From Parelaphostrongylus tenuis (taxonomy: Eukaryota; Nematoda; Chromadorea; Rhabditida; Metastrongylidae), in contig JAHQIW010004390.1 in NCBI GenBank assembly GCA_019055375.1, positions 100,013-164,012 of the forward strand: a stretch of 64,000 nt of DNA, in the 5' to 3' direction. Numbering within the stretch: position 1 is the first letter of the stretch; every line of letters begins with the position of its first letter. Shown one piece after another: positions 12,328 through 24,300 of this stretch. The notes under the pieces are model-generated. The model saw only the letters and a list, made by a program, of their open reading frames with translations. It did no database searches and had not been told where the DNA came from. Both the position numbers and the translations under genes were made by a program.

Positions 12328-12598
12328 TCGAGTGAGTCGTGCGGGAGCCACCAGTACTTCCATTTTTCCCTGGCGCGTGTAACGGTAGCACAGTGGTTCT
12401 CTTCATTCTAGGGACTTTCTAAACATCATGACTTTCTTTTAGGCTTTACGTGAAAAAATCGGACCATAAGATTGGTGGTTTTCATGGGGAGCGTTTGACA
12501 TCACGAGTAATCCAGTCGGTAACGGCTCTCATCCATCGGTTGTCGTAAAGCACATAAGGTGTCTTCCCACTTATTTTTAGTGCCTGGCGTGTATAATA
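12328..12598 (-). mobile_element. RTE C-terminal fragment (decayed)
   Basis: Matches the 3' coding end of the 43812 element: shared phrases are ATCCAGTCGGTAACGGCTCT and CTTCCATTTTTCCCT. Only the region after the RT domain is present, and frameshifts break it. Confidence 0.75.
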
Positions 12599-12672
12599 TA
12601 TATATATATATATATAATTATATATATATACTATATATTATATTAATATATATATATATACCTATATATACC
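12592..12672. repeat. TA-rich simple repeat
   Basis: Nearly pure alternating TA with short interruptions, directly after the RTE fragment. RTE elements often end in short tandem repeats, so it could be a remnant of the element's 3' end. Confidence 0.8.
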
Positions 12673-13080
12673 ACCTATAATTACCAAGAAACCAACTATG
12701 ATGTGTAAGCGGCGCGGTAACATCAAAGGCGTGAAATGTAAACTTTTCTTCGACCTCACAGCGTTCTGAGATAACCTTTCAAAAGAAATCACCAAAATCT
12801 CGCGATTTGGGCTATTTAGCGGATGGTAAAACTTTAATGAAGCGCCATATCGAAGCCCCAGCCGAGCAAGAAGAAAATTGAGTGTGAAACAATTTCATTT
12901 TCACTGCTACAACTAGCAACAGCTCCTATTCTGAAACTGAACAGATTTTTGAAATCGCAGAGATCTAAGCTTTCTAATGATTACTGAATGTCTAAGAGAA
13001 AACTTTTATGCAGCGAGGAAGGCTTTCAAATAGTCGTGCACCTCACCTGGTACACGTCGTCCCTTAGTGGTTAACCCTAA
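12671..13080 (+). repeat. Interspersed repeat of about 400 bp, copy 1
   Basis: Parallels 15942-16365: ACCTATAATTACCAA start, GGCGCGGTAAC block, AGCCGAGCAA block, and a GGCTTTCA block before a GTACACGTCG or CTACACGTCA-type end. No coding capacity is seen. I do not recognise the family. Confidence 0.65.
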
Positions 13081-13654
13081 CGGACGGCTATAGAAATCGA
13101 TGCGCGCAGAACGAACTGCGCGATTTTTGTTGTTTGACCAAGATTTTTTTCTTCTTTTGGCAAAAATTTCAGAATTTTTGCGTTATTTTAGTGGAACGAG
13201 ATTTCCTCTACCCATTCATATGCTTTTGGTTTAGTTATACTGTCTTTTATGAAGAAAAGCGTTGGTTTACCACGCAATCGTACTGAATATGACATTCAAT
13301 CAATTGTATTGCATTGTACAGAGATCACACGGAAAATCTTAAGTTTTGCTCTTCCCTAACTTTATACAAGACCCAGTAGTCATCATAGTAAATATAAAAT
13401 TGAAAGACAGCTAATATTTATCAAAACTTATTACGCATGCTGTATTCGATACGTGTTCATCGAAACCTCACACTATGACTAAGTTTATATCAGTCATTCG
13501 TCTATTTCCAATTATTCAGAGTTGACGTACGTAAGAAAAGGTACTTATGGATAGAGGAGTAATTTTCAGCGGGAGGGGACGTCCGTGTTTGAATAAAAGG
13601 CTTAGAACATCGGTATTATACTAACGTTTTTAGCACTTTATTTGATCCTCATCA

Positions 13655-13793
13655 CGGTGTTTTTTTTTCACTGTGCGGTTCCCAGTACTTCGAGATTCAA
13701 TTCGTTTTTCGTCGTCTTTTTGAACGGCATAGAATACTGGTCGAGCGAATCTCCTTGCAACCTCGAGGATAGTCTTGCTGTGGCGGATAGCCC
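13655..13793 (-). repeat. tRNA-headed SINE, family B copy 3 (truncated)
   Basis: Matches the tail-proximal half of the 7110-7352 copy (shared GGCATAGAATACTGG and CTCGAGGATAG-type words) but lacks the tRNA-like head. Confidence 0.6.
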
Positions 13794-13919
13794 ATATCAT
13801 GCAAACTATTGGTCAGAAATGTGTATCACTAAAGAAGTATTCTCGGTGCTTCTCTCTCATCCGCATCCATATTCAAATCGACAGATTTTCGTTCCTTTTT
13901 AAGGCTTTGGTAATTACTT

Positions 13920-15940
13920 GAAAGCTTGATTATCGAAAACTTGAAGGGTGGTCTTATTTTTCGAATGGTTTTTGAATGTTTTCTTGAAGGTGAAATAAAA
14001 TTTCTGGTGGTATGTTAAGAGAGGACAAATATTTAAGCCGATCTCATTCGCTGGACAGAAGTTTTCCATAGTAGTGTTGATAATAGTTGAAAAGCCTAAA
14101 TATCTGGCTAGAATTTTACGTTGCGTGTTTTCCAAAGCACCCTTTCATAACACTGGAGCATTCAGAATAACATTTTCTTCCACACTCTCGCCTTCATTTT
14201 TATCACGCGTGCAAATCGCTGGAAACACAAAAAGCACATTAGCTTGCAGAGGATCTCTCGTGCTATCAGAATTTACGCTTTCACCTAAAGTTCCTTACGA
14301 TGCGGTTATAAAGTCCCTAAGCGAATAACAATATTTCGAAGCGGCCGATCGCCCGCCCCTGCCCCTGCTCCGAGAGTTGGTCGCTAAACAAAGTTAGCGG
14401 AGAAGTTCATAGCTAATTAAAATGTGAATAGAAGCTAGAGCCATGACTTGTTGATAGCAAGGTAACCTCCCGATCTGCCGCGTAGCTCGATAGTTCTACC
14501 ACACTATGCGTTAAAACGGCGGCAGCTACTATTATTTTACTAAACATTTTTCACCGCACTGGCAGAAAATCTAGACGGAAACGCATGACTTTGTAGCAGG
14601 GAAATTCTCTACACGCTGATATGCTTTTCGTGCTTCCATCTACTTCTACTCGTACTAAATGTCAAGGCTAAGATCGAATGAGAAACAAAATCTCATTCTG
14701 AACACTACAGTGTTATGAATCAGTTTTTCGAAAAACCGACAGCGCAGCGTTGCAGTCAGAGCTTTATGCTTTTTAATTATTGCTAACACTCCCATGAAAG
14801 TTCTTGTCCAGTTAATGAGATCGGCTCAAATATTTGTCGCGGTTCAGTGAAAGCACAAAATTTTCTTTCACTCTCAAGCAGCCTTCGCTGGACAAAGGTT
14901 TTCATTCAGACTTTCATCACCATTCGATAGCACAAGTCTCGACGATCTCAATGATTTGCTCGCTCTTTGAGGAGGATATTTTGATGCGTTGCAACCGTTA
15001 GAAGATTATTGAGTTTTACACTCGACGCTCTGCCGATCGCGCAGCGCAATTTTCATGCGGGGGGCGGTGCGCGACGAGTGTAAAACCCAACATTCTTTTA
15101 GCTGTAACAAAGAAATTAAGAAGTATTTCTCTAAGACTAAGCATATTCTTGGAGTTGTTAAGATTTGGGCTATCGAATGGATGTGAAAGCCTGAGAGAAA
15201 ACCGCGTTTTACGAAGAATACACAGATGTGCAACAGAGTTTTGTTGTTGCTACAGCTTGCAAAGAGACTTTTTTTAGAACAAGCCCATTATTGGAAACCT
15301 CGAGATTTGAGCTTGATTTATTATTGAATGGCGACTGCTTGATGCCAATATTGCAACATCCGTCCACATACCGGTGGAAGACACATGCCCGCTTGTAAAA
15401 TGCAATCTTAATTTCAGTGTTTCAGAGCATTAAGAGCATTTTTAGAAAACAGAAAACACTATCGAGCTTTCCGAGATTTGTGCTATGAGAAGATTGCTAA
15501 ACTTTCCAAGTAAAGCTTTGCTCATCGAAAGATGCTTGAGTGTTAAAGAAAATTTTTTTTTCACTGATACAGCGTAATGTTAAGACCTCTAATACGTTTT
15601 TTTTATATGGGCGCTGATAGGGGAAGTGGCGTATCGTACGCAACGATGAACGCGCGTTCTTCTCACACTTATTCAAACTACAAATCACAATTCCCTCCAC
15701 ATAGATCTCTATTACAAATGCTTAGCCGTAGAAGATGTGCTTACAAGCTAACTTCTTGCAATCCAGGAGGTAGAAATGCGCATCAGGGGTTGGAAGTTTA
15801 TTTTTGAAGAAAAAGTATTACCTCTGGAAAATGAAGGAATCCAAGAGAAGTAACTTTTTCTCAAAAATTCTTTGTAAAAAGTCCATTCGCAATAATCCAT
15901 TCTTCATGTAACGATAAGATATCCCTGATTTACAAACTTC
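13920..15940. repeat. Intergenic stretch of nested AT-rich dispersed repeats
   Basis: Blocks at about 14740-14990, 15080-15260 and 15420-15600 share phrases (for example TCGAATG near GATTTGGGCTA or GAGATTTGAGCTT) with each other and with 27570-27900, 45160-45500, 53000-53440 and 59000-59720. No protein or RNA gene is supported. Confidence 0.4.
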
Positions 15941-15941
15941 A

Positions 15942-16365
15942 CCTATAATTACCAATAAACCACCTATGACGTCCAAGCGGCGCGGTAACGTTTTAGGTGT
16001 AAAATACGGTCTTCTTTTCGCCGTAATGGCGTTCTGTAATGGCTTTTCGGAAAAGCGATTGCTTAGTCGAAGTCCTCGAGATTTGGGCTATTTACCGATT
16101 TTTTGAACAAAAGTGAAGAGCCATACGGAAGCCCTAGCCGAGCAAATGAAGGAAGTTGAGTGTGAAACACAATTTTATTTTCGCTGCTGCAACGTAACAA
16201 AAAAGCCTCGTTTTTGAATGTCAGCAAATTATTTCAAGCAAAGACATATAAGCTTTCGAATGATCACAAAACATCCAGGAGAAAACCTTTATACAGCGAG
16301 AAAGGCTTTCAGACAATAGTGTACCTCAGCAGCTACACGTCACCCCATGTGAGGTTAATAAATAA
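15942..16365 (+). repeat. Interspersed repeat of about 400 bp, copy 2
   Basis: Same order of landmarks as 12671-13080, with substitutions and small indels throughout. It abuts the start of segmental-duplication copy 2. Confidence 0.65.
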
Positions 16366-17880
16366 TGAGACATAATTTTCGTTAATATCTTTCCTTTTTT
16401 TCACTTTCACACAATTTCGCAATCTCCTTATTTCAAGTAGAACTCAGTCAACCTTTACTTTTCTAAATGAGATTGTAATTCATCAACAAACTGGTACAGC
16501 TTCAAAACTCGTCTGAGCATTACAAAACAATAGATCTGATATGAACGGAAATTCTGGTGGCCTTTTTTTCTGAAATTTGCTTCGCTGGACTTCTTTATGA
16601 GCCCGTGATCGGTTGTTCTGCGCCCATCTGGAACACCTTGTCACACAACATAACGAAATCATTGATATTTATTCACAAAAATCGTTAAGGATAATAATTT
16701 TTGAGACAAACAGATGTACGAAAAGATTTGTTTATTTGGCTTGCCTTTCTTGTGTTGTAAAATTGAAAAGACAAGGCTCTCAACGCAGATCAATTCCAAG
16801 AGAGATGTGCCATGCATTCAACTTCATCACGTATCGTTTAAAACTGATTGGATACATAGCGAGCCTTCACAATGTTTCGCGGTCGCCTACTCACATATCA
16901 TTTGGCTTCCGCTATCCTTTCAGTGAAGTTTGGTAGCAGATCGCCTGCTCCGTGGGACGGAAAGGCTTGGTGAGCCTTGGACGTGGTGTTGAACCATAAA
17001 CTACGTATGTGTCGCAAGACTCCTCTAATCAGTGTACCACACATGTCCTTTATGTTATGATCTTTATCTTCGAAAATTCTCGAGCAAATCTGAAGTGAAC
17101 TTTGGATTTGCAAGAGTCATCTGCACCAACTTTTCACTTGATTTAGATACTCGCACTATATAATGCGAGTTTCAAATACGAACTTAGTAGTCAGCAACTT
17201 GACTGGTATCAGTTTTTCAGGCTATTCGAGCTGTTGATGAACTTATCTTATTCTACTTTATTTCCAACTCAAACTTTCTTTCAGTTTTGTTATGATTTGA
17301 AAATTTTACATGTGCTAACATGCTACTCGGCGTCTGTTCCTTTATATGGAGGAGTATATCTTCTTAAAAGTATCTGACTGAACCGAAAGGCACCATGCTA
17401 CTGATGAGGCTGAAGGGCTGAACTAGGTGTCTTCGATTGAAAGTGTTACCATGTTTTTTGCAGTTACAAGAATTTCATCGGTAGACTTGAATTTGAGGTG
17501 CGTGCTGTGCAGTGATCAAAGTTGTTGCCGTCGTCGATTCGGGTTGTTCAATCACGACTAGTCATTAGTCAATGATAATACTGAAGAGCATAAAATCTTC
17601 AGATTTCTGACCGAATTAAGATTCTAACACATTGATGACAGCGCAGGGCAAAGAAACATTAAAAAGTAGTGGTGAGACATGCACAATATGCGAAGGTGTT
17701 TGAAAAAAAACTTGATTCCAGGAAGGGGTCTATGAGTACGAATAATGCGCCATCACTCTTTCTGGAAACATTGTATTACCTCATGAAGCTCCACTGATGT
17801 ACTATGCTAATAGATACTACTATACAAGGCATAATATTGTTCATTGGTGAATGTGATGGACCAACAATCTTACTTGGTAT
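16365..17880. repeat. Old segmental duplication, copy 2 (partner 6575-8860)
   Basis: Collinear with copy 1, ending in the same GTGATGGACCAACAATCTTA block. It lacks the family B SINE and about 0.45 kb found in copy 1. No gene is recognised inside. Confidence 0.7.
16785..17060 (-). repeat. tRNA-headed SINE, family A (inside duplication copy 2)
   Basis: Equivalent of 7490-7760. The B box is decayed relative to the 4733-5020 and 61945-62238 copies. Confidence 0.65.
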
Positions 17881-18640
17881 TTCCTCTCAGTGTCACCACC
17901 GAAAGTTCGGTTCAGCCAATCCCTTGTAGGAGGATAAACCTCTTACACATAAAAGAATCGTCGACGAACATGTTACACCATGCAAAGTGATCAGCCATCA
18001 TGTCAGTGGACACGCAGTGATATGTTATCGTGGGTGAAGTGAATTTTTACTTTATACAAGGTGTAACATCTCGTCGACGATTTCTCTATGTAAAGCGGTT
18101 TCCCTCGAAAAGGATCGGAGCGAACGAAAGGCACTGTGCAACTGACGTGGCTGCAAGGCTGAAGCACGTGTAATACACTGTACTAGTGCCATAACAGACC
18201 TCGTGAAAACTTAAAATATGCTACCAGTAATGATAATCTGACAACATACCTTGAGCCTATCATGACGTCTGTTAAGACTTTTATACAGTGTTTCGACATT
18301 ACAGCCTCAACAGTGGCTCGATATTTCTTGGTCAGCCAACCCTTTGCAGTGGCACAAACCTCCTGCACATCAGGGAATCAACGCCGAATCAGCAATTTAT
18401 CGCATGTCAGGTGAGGCTCAAGATATGTTATCAGATTATACATTGTTTTGAGAGCGGTCTATAAAAGCAATAATGAAGTTGAAACATAGGTGCGCTATGC
18501 TAAGCTGCTGACTCCCTCTTTTATAAACTCCACCAAGCACCCTCTGTTTTACCACTTAGTTGATTCTCCATGCAGCTGTTGAGCCAAAAGTGAAGCAAAC
18601 TGTTTTTAGTGTGTTCCAAGTGTAATTGCGACGTCTCACA
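17880..18640. other. Intergenic dispersed-repeat remnants
   Basis: Two related blocks (about 17895-17960 and 18310-18380) share CAGCCAA and a CTCCTACA or CTCCTGCA word, and resemble blocks at 25370-25470 and 41580-41680. A phrase of the type GCTGCAAGGCTGAAGCACGTG near 18150 recurs near 6690, 17410 and 33810. I read this as an unnamed dispersed repeat. No gene is seen. Confidence 0.4.
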
Positions 18641-18971
18641 CAGACTATGTATGAAGTGATGTACCATGGATTATAACGACATCCAGCGCCATCTTCACGT
18701 CAGTTTAATTGACAGCAGATAAAGTATCCCAGGCTTGAATAATGGAATGGAAGTATGACCTCAGAGAGACAAGAGGGCATCTTTAACACCTTATCAGTCG
18801 TGCTAGCACTGTAACGTTTACAAGCTCGGTAATTATGGTTTTTCAAAGACACATTTTGAGTTGATCAAGCTCTTTTCGAGCACCTCCTCGTGTTGTGGAC
18901 AGAGTAAAAGAAGACTATCTGGAGAAATCAGTTGGCAGTGCCAAATTTGGTTATTGATTACTAGTTTATAC

Positions 18972-19195
18972 TGAGGTGTGCCGTGGCCGAACGGTTGTGA
19001 TGCTTGTCGCGGCGTGCGTGGAGCAGATGCTCTACTCCCCACCACTCTTCGGGAGTCAACAAGAACGCCCATGGAGCGCCACGGCAAGGCTATCTTCGAG
19101 ATTGCAAGGAAACATGCTTGACCAGTATTCTAAATCAATCAAGACAAGACGAAAAATGAATGAAATTCTAGAAGTACAGGGATCCGCACAATAAA
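18972..19195 (+). repeat. tRNA-headed SINE, family B copy 4
   Basis: Head with GTGGCCGAACGGTTGTGATG at the left end, same body as 36178-36396, ending GGGATCCGCA before an A-rich run. Shared with copy 2 of the tandem duplication, so it predates that event. Confidence 0.7.
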
Positions 19196-19449
19196 AAAAT
19201 TATGATGACGGTTATGTGATTAAACAACATTAAATAATATAAGTAAATCACTAATTGTTTCAAAGCACCAGTCACTCACTCTGCGATTCTTTGAATGTCT
19301 TCTTTCAACTTCAAATTAGCATATTTCAGTAAATGTAATTGAATGCACGAGAAACTGGTGGAACCTAGAATCATTACTTTGAGCTAAACCTTTCCTACGT
19401 CCATGAATATTATCTTAAAGCCCAAGAGAAAAATTTCGTCCGCTCATTA

Positions 19450-19990
19450 TCAGGTTGGGGAAAAATCCTTAACACCGCTGAAAATTCAAAGTTTGCCCAT
19501 AAATGCAATTAGGAACAATAATTATTCTTCGACATCATAGAGACCATCATCATCCGCAATCTTCTGCCAACGAACTGCAAGTTTCGGATCTGCTCGAAAT
19601 CGCCATTCTTTGAGCATTGAATCAAAAATCTCTGACATGCCTCTTAATCTTGATCGATTGTGTCGAATCGGCGTCCCCACAGAAATGCTCCATTGAGCGA
19701 AACGGAGCCTAATCGAGCGGAGCAGCATCTGGACTGTAGGCCGACTACGCTATGACCTCAACTCCCTCCAATTCATCAAACTAATTCCTTAGTCCTTTTT
19801 TGCGGTGTGAGGTTAGACATTGCTTTGTGAAACAGCGCGCGCTTTCGGCGGATCTATGTCGGGTACTTCTCCCTCAACGCATCGAGACTTGCTCCAGCTG
19901 CTTGTTAGATTACGGCAGTGAGGATACCACTATTCGGAACAAGTCCGAAATGCAACACACCTTCGAATTTGGATTTTTTTTTGGGTGTTA
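19450..19990 (-). mobile_element. Decayed mariner transposon, C-terminal half of transposase
   Basis: On the minus strand 19522-19728 reads as the transposase end, with LAVRWQKIADDDGLY resembling the mariner C-terminal pattern RWxKxxxxxGxY. Upstream on that strand (19750-19900) a frame-shifted segment resembles the HDNARPH to YSPDLAPxDYHLF region. A GGTTGGGGAAAAATC terminal-repeat-like end sits at about 19455. Stops and shifts make it inactive. An equivalent copy lies at 36655-37150. Confidence 0.65.
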
Positions 19991-21367
19991 GGGAGCTTTT
20001 TCCTCAACCTTGTATTACCAGGCTTAGATTTCGGACACTGTAGCAAACGAAAAGGAGCAATTTTGTGGCAGAGTGATGTTGCCTTGCAAAGTATCATTCC
20101 TTTATTCAGTCAGGATGCCTTATCGATTGTCAGTTATGAGGGAGAAGACACGATGTCAAATATTATTGTAATGCACGAAACCCACTTAAAGGTCTAATCT
20201 GTCAGACACCACAACCACACTAAGAACACACCAAGTACAGTTTGCATTACTATTGAACCGTGCCGTACAAATAACATGTAACACCGTGTTTGCATCCTCG
20301 TAAATCAACACAGATACAGTATCTAAGCCCTCAAACAATGGAAGAGAACATATGAATCTAAAGCGAGAACATGACATCTATAGGGGTTGATTAGCGCAAA
20401 AACACTATCCTCTTTCAACTGTAAATAAATTATTTTAGTTGAAAGCAAATTTCAGTAATTACAGCTTCAAACTGGAAAATGGTGATTACATAGTTTTGTG
20501 TGCTTTAACCACAAACATCGTCTTCCTATCCTTGCTATAAGGTACAGTTCAATGTGCGGCATGGAGCACTGATGAAGCGAGCGACACCGCCGAAACGTGC
20601 TTATGGCTCTGCGATATCAACTTCGGTAAGGCTTTAGAATACCTATAGACTGCTTTTTTCACATTACCCATCATCATAAATTACTATGCGGATGCAAGCA
20701 CTTCTTGCATTGGATTCGTTCCCCTTTTAATATCTACGAAAGACTGCGAACATTTCACGTGTAGCATTGGCTCTCCCCTAGTATTTCGTCTTTTTTCACG
20801 ATTGTCGAAGACAGACAGTAGAGACGACCTATGCAGTCGTAGATGTAGTCAAGCTGAGTGTTCCTAGGAGATCAGTTGATTCATTGCGAGAGAGTGCTGA
20901 GTAAAAGGACCCGATCGGTGCCTCGCTTTTCACATTGCGTCATGATACACTGCATTCACTGCTTAACTGGCCACTGCGCTATCCTGCCCCTTAAAAATTG
21001 TTGGGATCCAAAAACCTGTGTTTAGGGAAGTTTTTCTTACCACGACGATTTTGTGCTTTTTTGAGCCCCCTAAGATCAAATTCTCCTTTTCTCTATTAGA
21101 AAGCTTAGGCAATATTATCATTGTTCGAATAGTTCATGTGTTTGTTATAAGGGTGTAAGCAGCACGGCGATAGATGTTATTGTGATCCGCGAGACGTCAA
21201 ATGATGGTTTAATCTGTCAGACGTCGCAGCTATACTTACAACACACTAAAAACAATTCGCATCCGTTTTGGCTCAACAGCTGCATAAGAGAATAGAGTTA
21301 TTGAGAAACAAAGCGTATTCGGATGTGCTTATAAGAGAGGAAATTAGTAGTTTGGCACTACACACGT
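19990..21367. other. Upstream region of CAP gene 1
   Basis: No coding exon is recognised. It is closely paralleled by 37180-38615 upstream of CAP gene 2, including a TTATAAGAGAG motif about 35 nt before the ATG in both. This is a possible core promoter or trans-splicing region, but no motif is decisive. Confidence 0.35.
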
Positions 21368-24300
21368 ATGTTCCAAGCATCACTACTGGTTCTCTTTGGA
21401 GTGGTTGGTGAACTTCGTTATTTCTTTGCCTTAGAATCCGTCACAAAGATTTTCTATTATAGCTTTTGCATCATGCCTTATCCGGCGGTCCATTTGAAGC
21501 TCGTAAGTGTTTTTGGCCATCTAGTTTTGTTACTGAAAACATGGAATAAAACCTATCGAGTACTTCATTTAAGCTTTTGGATGTCGGGGATTGACGATGA
21601 ACGACCAGAACAGAACGGAAGCTCTCGATTCACTTAACGCAATACGCTCAAGTGTTGCACTGGGACAGTTTCAAGCGCAAAACTTCTTGCGACCGGCAAG
21701 CAACATGGATAAATTGGCAAGTTGCTCGCCATGCCTTTTATACTAGAAACTAATATGCAATTTCAAAGCGTTGCCTACTGTACACTGCGAAGAACAAACA
21801 TCTGAATATTCTTTCCTAAGAGTCACGAAGCCAGCACCTGAGTGGTGAATGTTGCAGGCATGGAATTGCGATTTGGAGAAGTTAGCCGAGGAAGTTGTGA
21901 GCAACTGTCGTCTAGACCTACCACCAATAGGACGCAAATACGGAAGGAATTATCTTTTGTAGGTCAAAGGAAACATTACTGTTATCAAAATTAGTGCAGA
22001 CTATTCCTTCTACACGATCATTTGCTCCAAAATAAAAATTGAGATTCGGACCGCCATCGACAGTATTTGAACGGCAATTTCCCCTTCAATCCGCAATGAA
22101 ACAATGGTCAGCAATTTCAAATCTGACGTGGCCAGCTGGCAATATTTTCAATGGCAATCTAGCATTGCGTCCATTTGCTAATGTACGTGAAATCAGTGTT
22201 ATCATTGAAGCAGTAATTCTATAGTTGTTCCCAGATGATTCGTGCTAAAACAGTCTCTGTTGGATGCTCTGCTGACAAGTGCAGAGGTAGATCAGCTGTG
22301 GCATGTGTCTTTTCTTCACCGTAAGTACTATAAAGCAATATGTCATCTAGGATAACGTTTCCAATGCTATTTCAGCAATGTGCGGAGAAGATCAAAAGTT
22401 TACATATCCGGAACGCCATGTCAAGGCGACCATCAGTGCAATAGATTTAGTCCTGCTTTTTGTGAAAATGGACTTTGCGTTAACTCTGAAAGACCAGCGA
22501 CAACAGAACCACCGACAACAACAACAACAACAGCAGTTACAACCACAGCAGTACCACCGTCTGGTGGTCCTTTTGAAGCTCGTAAGCGTTTCTAAAGGTT
22601 GTTATTCTTGTTTGATTTACTATACAACTTTGTTGTATTTTTCGTTTAAGCTTTTGAATGTGATGGATTGATGATGAGAGACCAAAATAGAACTGATGCC
22701 CTCAACCTACTCAATGAAATACGATCAAATGTCGCCCAGGGACATTTTCTAGCAAAAAACTTCTTGCCATCAGCGAGTAACATGGATAAATTGGCAAGTT
22801 GCTCGCCACGTATTTACACTGAGAAAAATATGCAATTTCTAAACGTTGATTACTGTACATTAAGAGAACTAAACATTTGAATATTCATTTTAAGGGTCAC
22901 AAAGTCAGCACTTGAGTGTTGAAAATTGCAGGCATGGAATTGCGATTTGGAGAAATTAGCTGAGGCGGTCGTGAGCAACTGTCGTAAAGACCTACCTCCA
23001 ATAGGGCGCAAATACGGAAGGAATTATCTTTTGTAGGTTGAAGAAAATACTACTGCTATCGAAATTACTGAAGACTATTCGTTCAATACGATTTTTTGTT
23101 CCGATTGTCAAAAATTGAGATTTGGATCGTCTTCGTCGGAACGTGAGCGAGAACTTCCTCTTCAATCCGCATTGCATCAGTGGTCAGAAATTTCAAATGT
23201 GGTGTGGCCAGCTGACAATGTTTTCGATGGCAATCTATCACTGCGGCCATTTGCTAATGTACGTGAAATGAGCATTTTCTTGTAGATTGCAACTTTCCAT
23301 TTCTCAGATGATTCGTGCGGGAACGGTTTCCGTGGGATGCTCTGCCGAAATGTGCACAGATGGGTCAGCTGTGGCATGTGTCTTTTCGTCACCGTAAGTC
23401 AAATGGAAGCAAGATTCTTTCTAAAAAAATTTTAGAAGTTTCTGATGCAGTTTTAGTAATGTGCGAAAAGGAGCAACAGTCTACATGTCCGGATTGCCAT
23501 GCCAAGACGACGGGCAGTGCGATAGATTTAGTCCTGCTTTCTGTGAAAATGGACTTTGCGTCAACTCTGAAAGGCCACCAACAACAGAACCACCAACATC
23601 AATAACAACAACAGCAGTTACAACCACAGCAGTACCACCGTCTGGTGGTCCTTTTGAAGCTCGTAAGCGTTTCTAAAGGTTGTTATTCTTGTTCGACTTA
23701 CTACACAATTTGTTTAATTTTTCATTTAAGCTTTTGAATGTGATGGATTGATGATGAGAGACCAAAATAGAACTGATGCTCTCAACCTACTCAATGAAAT
23801 ACGATCAAATGTCGCCCAGGGACATTTTCTAGCGAAAAACTTCTTGCCATCAGCGAGTAACATGGATAAATTGGCAAGTTGCTCGCCACGTATTTTACAC
23901 TAGAAACTAATATGCAGTTTCTAAGCGTTGGCTACTGCACATTGAGAGAAGTTAACATTGAAAGTTTATTCTTAAGAGTCACAAAGTCAGCACCTGAATG
24001 TTCAAAATTGCAGGCATGGAATTGCGATTTGGAGAAATTAGCCGAGGCGGTCGTGAGCAACTGTCGTAAGGATCTACCGCCAATAGGACGCAAATACGGA
24101 AGGAATTATCTTCTGTAAGTGAAGCATATCTGCTATCAACTGCTATCCAAAACTCTGCAGACTATTCATTCAATACGATTTTTTGTTCCGATTGTCAAAA
24201 ATTGAGATTCGGATCGTCTTCGTCAAAACACGAGCGGGAATATCCTCTTCAGTCCGCATTGCATCAGTGGTCACAAATTCCAAACGTGGTGTGGCCAGCT

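Noticed and set aside
22378..22671. Gln/His-rich open frame overlapping CAP exon e
   Set aside because: It is an alternative frame of the CAP coding exon; similar shadows recur at the same place in the other units (23315, 24539, 40688).
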